DNA from: CBDCCV01 sp965215025
GTDB taxonomy: Bacteria > Bacteroidota > Rhodothermia > Rhodothermales > Salinibacteraceae
Assembly (NCBI GenBank): GCA_965215025.1
Contig: CBDCCV010000001.1
Span: forward strand, 434,001 to 498,000
Length of the DNA: 64,000 nucleotides
Direction of reading: 5' to 3'
Under the pieces are notes generated by a model that made no database searches, was not told where the DNA came from, and worked only from the letters and a program-made list of their open reading frames with translations. The position numbers and the translations under genes are program-made. Shown here piece by piece: positions 9,601-16,989 of the stretch. Positions within the stretch are counted from its first letter, which is position 1. Each line of letters opens with the position of its first letter.

Positions 9601-10071
9601 GAAGAGCAGCTTGCCGAAGCCGAGGTCCGCGAGGCGCGCACCTTCGCCAGTGCCATCGCCGAGAACCTTGGCAGCGGCTCCTTCGAGATCCGCCCGCTCC
9701 CCGTAGAGGCGCAGCTGGCCCCCGTGCGCGCCACGCTGCCGGGCGATTTTGACGGGGACGGTCACCAGGACCTCGTCCTCGCGGGCAACTTCTACGGCGT
9801 CGAGCCGGCGCGCGGGCGCCTCGATGCCAGCTACGGGCTTTTCCTAAAAGGCGACGGACGCGGCGGCTTCGTGCCTGTCGAGCCGCCCGAGAGCGGCCTG
9901 TGGATCGAGGGGCAGGCGCGCGCGCTCCGGCTCCTGCGCACGGCGGGCGGGCAGATGCTCCTCCTCGTCGCCCGCAACGACGCGCCGCTCCAGGTTTTCC
10001 GCGTGCGTCCATCGGGCGGTGCCGCGCCTGGGGCGACAGGTTCTGACGTCGCATCTGCGCTGGGCAAATAG
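6649..10071 (+). CDS. FG-GAP/VCBS repeat and ASPIC/UnbV domain lipoprotein (CRTAC1-like), copy 2
   Basis: The protein is 1140 residues from the ATG at 6649, chosen because the signal peptide begins there (MILRLAALLLLLAAAL, lipobox GAGC, Cys 21). It is a paralogue of the preceding gene with the same order: an N-terminal propeller starting near FNILNYLYYYNGGGVAVGD, a UnbV domain near residues 515-605 (YLAVRLRGEGKNTAGLGTR), then a second propeller opening with LAYRHAENRFNDF. Calcium-loop motifs include DVNQDGLPDLF, DLDRDGDLDLV, DADGDGDLDLY and DFDGDGHQDLV. It probably sits on the cell surface by analogy with other SusCD-linked lipoproteins. The close match of domain order and linker phrases (KLSTEGP..VGDVNGDGLDD) points to tandem duplication. 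Confidence 0.93.
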   Translation: MILRLAALLLLLAAALGGAGCGSADAEGEAPTLFRRLPPAETGVGFENVLAEGADFNILNYLYYYNGGGVAVGDVNQDGLPDLFFTANEGANRLYLGRGGFRFDDVTEKAGVAGTGDWSTGATMADVNGDGRLDLYVANVGGALGRRGRNELFINEGAGADGVPTFSEEAGAYGLGFKGYATQAAFFDYDRDGDLDAFLLNHAVHTARSFGRAEERLRRDSLAGDRLLENREGRFVDVSERAGIHGGPTGYGLSVTVSDFDQDGWPDLYVANDFHEDDFLYFNNGDGTFTESIKTATGHTSHYSMGTDAADLDGDARPDLVALDMLPVRESVLKTSAGAEGLTTYEMKRRFGYHHQIVRNTLQLNRGQRRFSDVGPLAGIEATDWSWAPLLADFDLDGRTDLFITNGIYRRPNDLDYINYVSDVAIQASLEKGITEANLALLQRMPQIKIPNYAFRNRGDLRFESEAAAWGLDHEGFSTGAAYADLDRDGDLDLVVSNLGEPAALYENRADSLFPQHRYLAVRLRGEGKNTAGLGTRVVLWVGGQRWMQEQHPVRGWLSSVEPRLVFGLGEADAVDSLTVVWPDGRFQTLRDVRANQPVTLRQSEAGGAYRYDTAGPERLLFEDVTEEIGLAYRHAENRFNDFTREPLMPHKLSTEGPALVVGDVNGDGLDDFFVGGAKEQSGQLLVQQADPGAGAGSTFAPTSEATFAKDRLAEDTDAAFFDADGDGDLDLYVASGGNEFWGEASALQDRLYLNAGEGRFRRAEGALPRLFAHTATVAPADFDGDGDVDLFVGSRAVVKNYGAVPPSFLLENDGTGRFRDVTAEKAEALATAGMVTGAAWADLGGDARPDLVVVGEWMAPRLFVQQDDGRFAERTGAASLADQTGWWSAVTATDIDGDGDADLALGNLGLNARLKAMPEQPVRLYLHDFDQNGTPDPLLTHYTGGTSYPFASRDALFGQIEPLKKKYASYTDFGAQRMEDLFSEEQLAEAEVREARTFASAIAENLGSGSFEIRPLPVEAQLAPVRATLPGDFDGDGHQDLVLAGNFYGVEPARGRLDASYGLFLKGDGRGGFVPVEPPESGLWIEGQARALRLLRTAGGQMLLLVARNDAPLQVFRVRPSGGAAPGATGSDVASALGK

Positions 10072-10178
10072 CGATCCCCTCGCTCACTGCGCCCGTCAAA
10101 GCGGGAACCGCCGAGGGGCGGCGAATCTTTACTGCGCCTATACACTCATCCGTTCGCGAAAGCTGTTTTATCTGGCCG

Positions 10179-10199
10179 TTCCCTGTTAAAACAAGGGAA
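10179..10199. promoter_or_regulatory. Inverted repeat with TGTTAAAACA core upstream of haloperoxidase gene
   Basis: The arms TTCCCT and AGGGAA flank a TGTTAAAACA core, about 45 bp before the ATG at 10244. The same ten-base core, also inside a hairpin (GGCTT/AAGCC), lies about 40 bp upstream of the third FG-GAP gene (46951-46969). The TGTTnnAACA half-site symmetry would suit a LacI-type or similar dimeric regulator. Function as an operator is inference. Confidence 0.35.
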
Positions 10200-10243
10200 T
10201 GCGCCGCTCGCCGAAGGGCCGTTTAACAGACTCGTCTTCTGCC

Positions 10244-11656
10244 ATGCCCGTGCGCTTCGCCCTTTTGCTTTTCTTCGCCGCCCTTCTGGCGGGCTGCCAG
10301 GCCGGCGGCTCCGACCACCGGGAGTCCGATTATCGAGAGCAGGCGCAGGACCCTGAGCTTTTGCACGGCGCGGTGAGCCACCTCACCGACGTGATGGTGC
10401 ACGACATCTTCAGCCCGCCGCAGGCGAGCCGCGCGTACACCTACGCCAGCGTGGCGGCCTACGAAGCGCTCGTGCCGTCGCATCCGGAGCAGCGCACGCT
10501 GGCTGGGCAGCTCAACGGCCTGACACCGCTCCCGCCGCCGGACACGAGCGTGGGGGCCTACGCGCCCACCCTCGCCAGCCTGCACGCCTTCCTCAGCGTC
10601 GGTCAGGCGATGGTCTTTTCTGAAGGGCGGATCGAGGCGTACCGCCAGAAGGTGCACGAGCGCCTCGCCGCCGAGGGCGTGCCGGCGGATGTGCTCCGGC
10701 GCTCAGCCGCGTACGGCGAGGCGGTGGCCGCGCACGTCCTGGCCTGGGCCGACGAGGACCAGTACAAGGAGACGCGCAGCGGCGCGAAGTTCACCGTCAC
10801 CGACGAGCCGGGCCGCTGGCAGCCCACGCCGCCGGCGTACATGGACGGCGTGAACCCGAACTGGGACAAGCTCCGCCCCTTCGTCATGGACTCGTCGAGC
10901 CAGTTCATGCCGCCGCGCCCGGTGCCCTACAGCATGGACGAAGGCAGCGCCTTCCGCGAGCAGGCGCGGGAAGTCTACGAGATCGTCGAGAACCTGACCG
11001 AAGAGCAGCGCGAGATCGCCGCCTTCTGGGACTGCAACCCGTACGTGATGCACACGCGCGGCCACGCCATGTTCGCCACGAAGCAGATGACGCCGGGCGG
11101 CCACTGGATGAGCATCGCCACCATCGCCGCGCGGCAGACGGGGGCCGACTTCGCCCGCGCCGCCGAGGCCTACGCGCAGCTCTCCATCGCGCTGGCCGAC
11201 GGCTTTATCAGCGCGTGGGACGAGAAGTACCGCAGCAACCTCGTCCGCCCCGAGACGGTCATCAACGCGCACCTAGACGAGACGTGGCTGCCCGTTTTGC
11301 AGACGCCGCCCTTCCCCGAGTACCCGAGCGCGCACAGCGTCACCTCCGCCGCCGCCGCCACGGCGCTCACCGATCTTTTCGGTGAAGGCTTCGCCTTCCG
11401 CGACACCTCCGAAGTCTCCTACGGGCTGCCCGTGCGCTCTTTCGGCTCGTTCGAGGAGGCGGCTGAGGAGGCGGGCGTGAGCCGGCTCTACGGCGGCATC
11501 CACTACCGCATGGCCGCCGAGAACGGCCTCGACCAGGGCCGCCGCCTCGGGCAGTTCCTTGTCCAGAAGATCGAGACGCGCGCGGCATTGGCTGGCGGTG
11601 ATGGGACGCGCCCGCCGGAAGAGGCTACGCCTGTGCGAGCGGCTTCGTCGGAGTGA
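10244..11656 (+). CDS. Vanadium-dependent haloperoxidase/PAP2-like lipoprotein
   Basis: The protein is 470 residues from the ATG at 10244, with lipobox LAGC (Cys 18). The three PAP2/vanadate-binding motifs are present: K-x6-RP as KYRSNLVRP (Lys 328, Arg 335), PSAHS (Ser 362, His 364, with Ala in place of the usual Gly) and SRLYGGIH (Arg 414, His 420). Family members are vanadium haloperoxidases or acid phosphatases, and bacterial vanadium-haloperoxidase homologues of this length are often found beside SusCD and CRTAC1-like genes. The sequence does not decide between halide oxidation and phosphatase activity. It ends the plus-strand SusC-SusD-FG-GAP cluster and is likely periplasmic or surface-exposed. 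Confidence 0.9.
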   Translation: MPVRFALLLFFAALLAGCQAGGSDHRESDYREQAQDPELLHGAVSHLTDVMVHDIFSPPQASRAYTYASVAAYEALVPSHPEQRTLAGQLNGLTPLPPPDTSVGAYAPTLASLHAFLSVGQAMVFSEGRIEAYRQKVHERLAAEGVPADVLRRSAAYGEAVAAHVLAWADEDQYKETRSGAKFTVTDEPGRWQPTPPAYMDGVNPNWDKLRPFVMDSSSQFMPPRPVPYSMDEGSAFREQAREVYEIVENLTEEQREIAAFWDCNPYVMHTRGHAMFATKQMTPGGHWMSIATIAARQTGADFARAAEAYAQLSIALADGFISAWDEKYRSNLVRPETVINAHLDETWLPVLQTPPFPEYPSAHSVTSAAAATALTDLFGEGFAFRDTSEVSYGLPVRSFGSFEEAAEEAGVSRLYGGIHYRMAAENGLDQGRRLGQFLVQKIETRAALAGGDGTRPPEEATPVRAASSE

Positions 11657-11973
11657 CGATTCGTTGCCCCGCACGCCTGGCATCGTCTGCCTCCGCTGCC
11701 GGTGAGGCGCGGCATATCGCGCTTGAGGACTGAACGACCACCCCCAAAGGGGCTGCGGTCCCACGGAAACACGTGGCAAAGGCCCAACCACCATGTTTCT
11801 CAGGGAACGTGTCACACGGGACCGAACGCGGTGCGGGCCACTCAGTTGATGCGGGATCTCGCTAGGACTGGCTCCTTGCCCTCCCCGACTTGCGGCACAG
11901 CGACTTGCGGCACGGCCGAGCACACATCACCACCATCAAAGACGGTGGGTTCTCACAGCACACTGATAGACTT
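11657..11973. other. Non-coding stretch of about 317 bp
   Basis: I see no convincing gene. A small GC-rich hairpin (ccccc..aaa..ggggc near 11738-11752) could act as a terminator for the haloperoxidase gene. Short direct repeats of CTTGCGGCACAGC type occur at 11889-11915. The frame of the next gene is open back to a TTG at 11890, but no Shine-Dalgarno site or conserved sequence supports that start. Confidence 0.4.
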
Positions 11974-14289
11974 GTGAGCGAAGCCTCCGACGCCCCGCCC
12001 CCCCTCGCTGCGTTTCTGCTGAAAGCGTACGGCCTGAAGGCGACCGTATCACGACTGGCCGGCGAAAACGAGAACTACCTCGTCACAACGACGGACGGGA
12101 CGCGCCACGTCCTGAAGCTGGCCGATCCGCAGGCGGCACGCAGTCTGATTGCGTTGGAGCACGCGGCCGTGGAAGCCGTGCACGCAAGCGGCCTCGACGT
12201 GGCGCTGCCCCGCATCGTCCCGACGCCGTCCGGCGCCGTCGCATCAGCCTACGAGCCACCGGATGGCAGGCCGCGGCTCGGACGGCTGCTTCAGTTTGTC
12301 GAGGGCACGCCATGGAGCGAGGCCGCCCCCGCGCCGGACGCGCGCTTGCACCACGCCGGGCGCTGCATCGCGCACGTCGCCACCGCGCTGACCCCGCTCG
12401 ACCCGCCCGCCGCGCGCCGCACGCATCGCTGGGACCTGACGGCTGCCGGCGCGCTGCGCGGCAGGGTTTCGCTGGTAGAGGATGCCGGGCGGCGGCGCGT
12501 CGTGGAAGAGGCGTTCCGGCTCTGGGCCGGCGTGCAGCCCTACCTCGCCGCGCTCCCGCAGGGGCTGATCCACGGCGACCTCAACGACGAGAACGTGCTC
12601 GTGGCCGAGGACCGCGTGGCGGGCCTGCTCGACTTCGGCGACGCGCTCTATAACCCGGTCGTATGCGACCTCGCCATCGCGCTGGCCTACCTCTTGCTGG
12701 ACGAACCGGACCCCCTCGCCGCCGGCACGCAGGTCGTTGCGGGCTACCACGCCGTGCGTCCGCTGTCGTCTGCCGAGGCCGAGGTGCTCTTTCCGCTCGT
12801 CTGCGGGCGGCTGGCCGTCTCGCTGGTGACCGCCGCCGAGCGCCGCTGCATCGACCCCGACCGCGCGGCTTGGTTCGTCACCGAGGAGCGGGCGTGGCAG
12901 GCCCTCGAACGCTACATCGGGACCGACCCGGTGGACGCCGCCTCGCGGCTGTGCGCAGAGACGGCACTCGACGTGTACGCGGATCGCGGTACCCCGCGCG
13001 AGCAGCTTGCGGAGCAGCGGAAAGCCCGTTTCAGCGGGGCGCTCTCGCTCAGCTTCCGCACGCCGGTGAAGTTCATCCGGGGGCGCGGCTCCTTTCTCTT
13101 CGACGAGCGCGGGTGGCCGTACCTCGACCTCTACAACAACGTCTGCCACGTGGGGCACTGCCACCCACGTGTCGTAGCCGCCGGGCAGCGGCAGATGGCG
13201 GGCCTCAACACCAACACGCGCTACCTTTACGACGAACTCGTCACCTACGCGGACCGCCTCTGCGCTACGCTGCCGCCATCGCTGGACCACTGCTTTTTCC
13301 TTAACTCCGGCTCCGAGGCCAACGAGTTGGCGCTGCGCCTGGCGCGCACGCACACCGGCCGCGAGGACCTGATCGTGCTGGAGAACGCCTACCACGGTCA
13401 CACGCGCACGCTCGTGGACATCAGCCCGTACAAGTTCGATGGCCCCGGCGGCCAGGGCCGCAAGCCGTGGGTGCACGTCGCGCCGATGCCCGACGGCTAC
13501 CGCGGCCCGCACAAAGGCCAGGGCCGCGCCGCCGGGACCGCCTACGGCGAGGCCGTCGGCCGCGTCATCGAAGAGATGGAGCGCCCGCCGGCCGCGTTCA
13601 TCGCCGAGTCGCTGCCTTCGGTCGGCGGGCAGATCATCCCGCCGGAGGGGTACTTCCGGGCGGCCTTCAGCCACGTGTGCGCCGCCGGCGGCATGTGCAT
13701 CCTTGACGAGGTGCAGGTCGGCTTCGGGCGCGTCGGGACGCACTTCTGGGGCTTCGAGCAGCAGGGCGTCGTGCCGGACGTCGTGGTGATGGGCAAGCCC
13801 ATCGGCAACGGGCATCCGCTGGCGGCCGTCGTCTGCACAGAGGCTGTGGCCCGGTCGTTCGCCGAGGCGGGCATGGAGTTTTTTACGACGTTCGGCGGCA
13901 ACCCCGTCTCGTGCGCCATCGGCCGGGCCGTCCTCGACGTGGTGCAGGAGGAAGGACTGCAAGCGCACGCGCTGACGGTGGGCACCTTCCTACTGGGCGG
14001 CCTGCGCGCGTTGATGGACCGCCACCCGCTCATCGGCGACGTGCGCGGGACGGGCCTCTTCATCGGCGTCGAGCTGGTCGAGGACCGTGACACCCTCGCG
14101 CCCGCCACCGAGAAGGCGGCGCAGTTTGTCGAAGCCCTGCGCCAGCGCCGCATCCTCACCGGCACGGACGGACCGTTCGCCAACGTCGTCAAGATCAAGC
14201 CGCCGATGGTGCTCTCCGAGGCCGACGCCGCGCTGGCGATCCGCGTCTTTGACGAGATCCTGCACGACGCGGCGTTTACGCCCTCGTGA
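11974..14289 (+). CDS. APH-type kinase fused to class III PLP enzyme (hydroxylysine kinase / phospho-lyase-like)
   Basis: Starting at GTG 11974 the protein has 771 residues; a TTG at 11890 is an alternative. Residues about 10-330 form an aminoglycoside-phosphotransferase-fold kinase: ENENYLV loop, catalytic IHGDLNDEN (His 200) and LLDFGDA (Asp 220). Residues about 345-771 form a class III aminotransferase fold: LDLYNNVCHVGHCHP, NSGSEANELALRLAR, ILDEVQVGFGRVG, and the PLP lysine in MGKPIGNGHP (Lys 608). This pairing matches the animal hydroxylysine kinase and the AGXT2L-type phospho-lyases that remove phosphate and ammonia from phosphoethanolamine or phosphohydroxylysine. The inferred route is phosphorylation of an amino alcohol followed by elimination on one polypeptide. 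No signal peptide is seen. The substrate is unknown. Confidence 0.9.
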   Translation: MSEASDAPPPLAAFLLKAYGLKATVSRLAGENENYLVTTTDGTRHVLKLADPQAARSLIALEHAAVEAVHASGLDVALPRIVPTPSGAVASAYEPPDGRPRLGRLLQFVEGTPWSEAAPAPDARLHHAGRCIAHVATALTPLDPPAARRTHRWDLTAAGALRGRVSLVEDAGRRRVVEEAFRLWAGVQPYLAALPQGLIHGDLNDENVLVAEDRVAGLLDFGDALYNPVVCDLAIALAYLLLDEPDPLAAGTQVVAGYHAVRPLSSAEAEVLFPLVCGRLAVSLVTAAERRCIDPDRAAWFVTEERAWQALERYIGTDPVDAASRLCAETALDVYADRGTPREQLAEQRKARFSGALSLSFRTPVKFIRGRGSFLFDERGWPYLDLYNNVCHVGHCHPRVVAAGQRQMAGLNTNTRYLYDELVTYADRLCATLPPSLDHCFFLNSGSEANELALRLARTHTGREDLIVLENAYHGHTRTLVDISPYKFDGPGGQGRKPWVHVAPMPDGYRGPHKGQGRAAGTAYGEAVGRVIEEMERPPAAFIAESLPSVGGQIIPPEGYFRAAFSHVCAAGGMCILDEVQVGFGRVGTHFWGFEQQGVVPDVVVMGKPIGNGHPLAAVVCTEAVARSFAEAGMEFFTTFGGNPVSCAIGRAVLDVVQEEGLQAHALTVGTFLLGGLRALMDRHPLIGDVRGTGLFIGVELVEDRDTLAPATEKAAQFVEALRQRRILTGTDGPFANVVKIKPPMVLSEADAALAIRVFDEILHDAAFTPS

Positions 14290-14454
14290 GGCCATTTCAT
14301 TCTCTGCCTCGCCACGTCGCGGGCGCAGCGGAAGCCGACACGGAAGAGCAACGTTTCGGGCGTGGAATGCGAGCTGCTGCAACCCGCGCGCGCCTGCGGC
14401 ATACGCCTCTCTGCACGGAAGCCGACCTCCCCTCCCGCACAGCAGCCACCCGCC

Positions 14455-15789
14455 ATGCGTTCTACGCCTCGCTTCTTCAGTCTCCTTGCCGCTCTCTTCC
14501 TCCTCGCCGGCGCCCTCACGGCGTGCGAGGCGCAGCCTACCGAGGAGGACACCACCACCGCGCCGGCCGCCTGCGAAGACGGCGGCCTCGAGCTGCCCGA
14601 CGGCTTCTGCGCCACGGTCGTGGCCGAGGGGGTGGGACCGGCGCGCCACCTCGCCGTGCTCCCCAACGGCGACCTCTACGTCAAGCTGCGCAACACGGAT
14701 GGCGGCGGCGGCATCGTCGCCCTGCGCGACACCAGTGGCGACGGCCGAGCCGACGTGACGGAGCGCTTCGGCGACTTCGGCGGGACGGGCATCGCCTTAC
14801 GCAATGGCTACCTCTACGCCTCCTCGCAGACAGCCGTGATGCGTTACCCGCTCGCCGAGGACGCGCTTGCGCCGAGCGGCTCCCCAGAGACCGTGGTGGA
14901 CGGCTTCCCCGAGCAGCGGCAGCACGCGGCCAAGTCGTTCACCTTCGGCGATGACGGGTCGCTCTTCGTCAACGTCGGCGCGCCGTCGAACGCGTGCCAG
15001 GAGCAGTCGCGCACGCCAGGGTCGGCGGGGCTGGAGCCGTGCCCGCAGCTTGAGCGCCATGGCGGCATCTGGCGCTTCGACGCCGATGAGACGGGGCAGA
15101 CGCAGACCGAAGATGCGCGCTTCGCCTCCGGCATCCGCAACGCCGTGGCGCTCGAGTGGAATCCCGTAGCCCGAACCCTCTACGCCGTGCAGCATGGGCG
15201 CGACCAGCTCAGCCAGCTTTGGCCTGATCTCTACACCGAGGAAGAAAGCGCCGAACTGCCCTCCGAGGAGTTTGTCCAGGTCAGCGAGGGCGACGACTTC
15301 GGCTGGCCGTACTGCTACAACGACCATCAACAGGACGCGAAGGTGCTCGCGCCCGAGTACGGCGGCGACGGGCAGGAGATCGGCCGCTGCGCCGAGTTCG
15401 AGAAGCCCGCCGTGGCCTTCCCCGGCCACTGGGGGCCGAACGATCTGCTTTTCTACACGGGCGAGAGCTTCCCTGAGAGCTACCAGGGCGGCGCGTTCAT
15501 CGCCTTTCACGGCTCGTGGAACCGCGCGCCGCTGCCGCAGGCCGGCTACAAGATCGTCTTCGTCCCCCTCGACGGGAGCGGGCAGCCGGCGGGCGAGTAC
15601 CGCACCTTTGCCGACGGCTTCGCGGGCGAGCGCCCCATCGAGGCGCCCGGCGACGCGCAGTACCGCCCCACCGGCCTCGCGCAGGGCACGGACGGCGCGC
15701 TCTACATCGCCGACTCGCGCGAGGGCCGCATCTGGCGCGTGACGTACGCGGGCAGCGGCGGAGCCTCGTCGTCCGCCTCGGGGCGGTGA
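14455..15789 (+). CDS. PQQ-dependent sugar dehydrogenase-like beta-propeller lipoprotein
   Basis: The protein is 444 residues from the ATG at 14455, where a lipoprotein signal begins (lipobox LTAC, Cys 24). The sequence has the six-bladed glucose/sorbosone dehydrogenase pattern: DGFCATVVAEGVGPARHLAV, LPNGDLYVKLRN, FGDDGSLFVNVGAPSNACQE, ASGIRNAVALEWNP, HGRDQL and FGWPYCYND, ending with TGLAQGTDGALYIADSREGR. Proteins of this family oxidise aldoses in the periplasm with PQQ and pass electrons to the respiratory chain; some members lack demonstrated activity. It precedes the DUF1080 and GMC genes, which suits periplasmic sugar oxidation. No PQQ biosynthesis genes are in the window. Confidence 0.88.
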   Translation: MRSTPRFFSLLAALFLLAGALTACEAQPTEEDTTTAPAACEDGGLELPDGFCATVVAEGVGPARHLAVLPNGDLYVKLRNTDGGGGIVALRDTSGDGRADVTERFGDFGGTGIALRNGYLYASSQTAVMRYPLAEDALAPSGSPETVVDGFPEQRQHAAKSFTFGDDGSLFVNVGAPSNACQEQSRTPGSAGLEPCPQLERHGGIWRFDADETGQTQTEDARFASGIRNAVALEWNPVARTLYAVQHGRDQLSQLWPDLYTEEESAELPSEEFVQVSEGDDFGWPYCYNDHQQDAKVLAPEYGGDGQEIGRCAEFEKPAVAFPGHWGPNDLLFYTGESFPESYQGGAFIAFHGSWNRAPLPQAGYKIVFVPLDGSGQPAGEYRTFADGFAGERPIEAPGDAQYRPTGLAQGTDGALYIADSREGRIWRVTYAGSGGASSSASGR

Positions 15790-15995
15790 GCAAGCAAGGC
15801 ACGCAGGCGGAAAGCGTTGCCAAGTTTTGCCGCTTCTGTCTGGACGGTGATAAAACTTTTCGTTACCATTTAGCAGTTTCGATCAAGCTGCCCGCCGCGC
15901 CGCCGGGCACAGCCCTGCCGGTAGCGCTACCGATCCGCGAACCGCACAGGTCTGTCCTTTTCTACGGTCCGTTTCCGCCCGTCTGCCTTTTTGCT

Positions 15996-16799
15996 ATGGT
16001 CTCCCCTTCTGCAACGCTCGCGCTCTGGGTGCTCCTGGTGGCCGCCGCGCCGGGCCTGCTCGTTGGCTGTACGGCCGAGGAGCGTTCCGCCGAAGCCTCC
16101 GCCCTCTCCGAGCAACCCGACACCCTCATGACCGAGCCGAACACGCTCACCGCCGAAGAACGCGACGAAGGCTGGCAGCTCCTCTTCGATGGCGACTCCT
16201 TGAGCGACCACTGGCGCGGCTTCAAGCGCGAGGACGTACCCGCCGCCTGGCGCGCCGAGGACGGCACGCTCATGTTCGACCCCGAAGCCGGCGACGGCGG
16301 CGACCTCATCACGAAGCAGGAGTACGACGACTACGAGCTGAAGCTGGACTGGAAGATCAGCGAGGGCGGCAACAGCGGCATCATCTACAACGTGAGCGAG
16401 GAGTACGACGCCACTTGGGAGAGCGGCCCCGAGATGCAGATTCTCGACGACGAGCGCCACCCCGACCGCGAGGACCCTACGCACCGCGCCGGCTCGAACT
16501 ACGACCTCGACCAGGCCACGCCCGGCGTCGTCAAGCCCGCCGGCGAGTGGAACGAGGTCCGCATCGTCATGGACGGCAACCACGTCGAGCACTGGCTCAA
16601 CGGCCAGAAGGTGGTCGAGTACGAACTGGGGAGCGACGAATGGAAGGAGAAGGTGGCCGCGAGCAAGTTCAGCGAGATGCCTGGCTACGGGCAGGCCGAC
16701 GCGGGCCACATCGCCCTCCAGGACCACGGCGACGTGGTGTGGTACCGCAACCTCAAGATCCGCCCGCTCACTGGTGAGGAGAGCGCGGGCAGCGAGTAG
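15996..16799 (+). CDS. DUF1080 (3-keto-disaccharide hydrolase family) lipoprotein
   Basis: The protein is 267 residues from the ATG at 15996; the frame is open further upstream but the signal peptide (lipobox LVGC, Cys 25) fixes the start. Family hallmarks are WQLLFDGDSLSDHWRGF, LITKQEYDDYELKLDWKIS, GGNSGIIYNV, SGPEMQILDD, AGEWNEVRIVMDGNHVEHWL and a closing GHIALQDHGDVVWYRNLKIR. The fold is a concanavalin-like beta sandwich. Characterised relatives cleave 3-keto glycosides by elimination or hydrolysis after a dehydrogenase has oxidised C3. The GMC dehydrogenase and its subunit 3 lie 1.6-2.4 kb downstream, which supports that role here. An inverted repeat (AAGTTTT/AAAACTT, near 15829-15860) lies in the upstream region. 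Confidence 0.93.
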   Translation: MVSPSATLALWVLLVAAAPGLLVGCTAEERSAEASALSEQPDTLMTEPNTLTAEERDEGWQLLFDGDSLSDHWRGFKREDVPAAWRAEDGTLMFDPEAGDGGDLITKQEYDDYELKLDWKISEGGNSGIIYNVSEEYDATWESGPEMQILDDERHPDREDPTHRAGSNYDLDQATPGVVKPAGEWNEVRIVMDGNHVEHWLNGQKVVEYELGSDEWKEKVAASKFSEMPGYGQADAGHIALQDHGDVVWYRNLKIRPLTGEESAGSE

Positions 16800-16856
16800 G
16801 ACGGACGCCGCCCTTACAACAACCCCTCTGCGGAACGGTGATGCGCTTCTAAAAAA

Positions 16857-16936
16857 GTCATCCCAGACTTGATCTGGATTCAGAGCGGGCTACCGCACCG
16901 CCCCCGGCTCCGGTTTCCCGCTTGCGCGGGGATGAC
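16857..16936. repeat. Inverted-repeat element with GTCATCCC / GGGGATGAC ends
   Basis: An 80-bp unit begins GTCATCCCAGACTTGATCTG and ends CGCTTGCGCGGGGATGAC, between the DUF1080 and permease genes. Elements with these ends are widespread small intergenic repeats in bacteria. It can fold as a hairpin and may act as a terminator or mRNA-stability element. Confidence 0.7.
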
Positions 16937-16989
16937 TCCGATTTCGGGCACAGCGCCAATCCGAAGAGCTACAAACCCGAGAGCGCATC

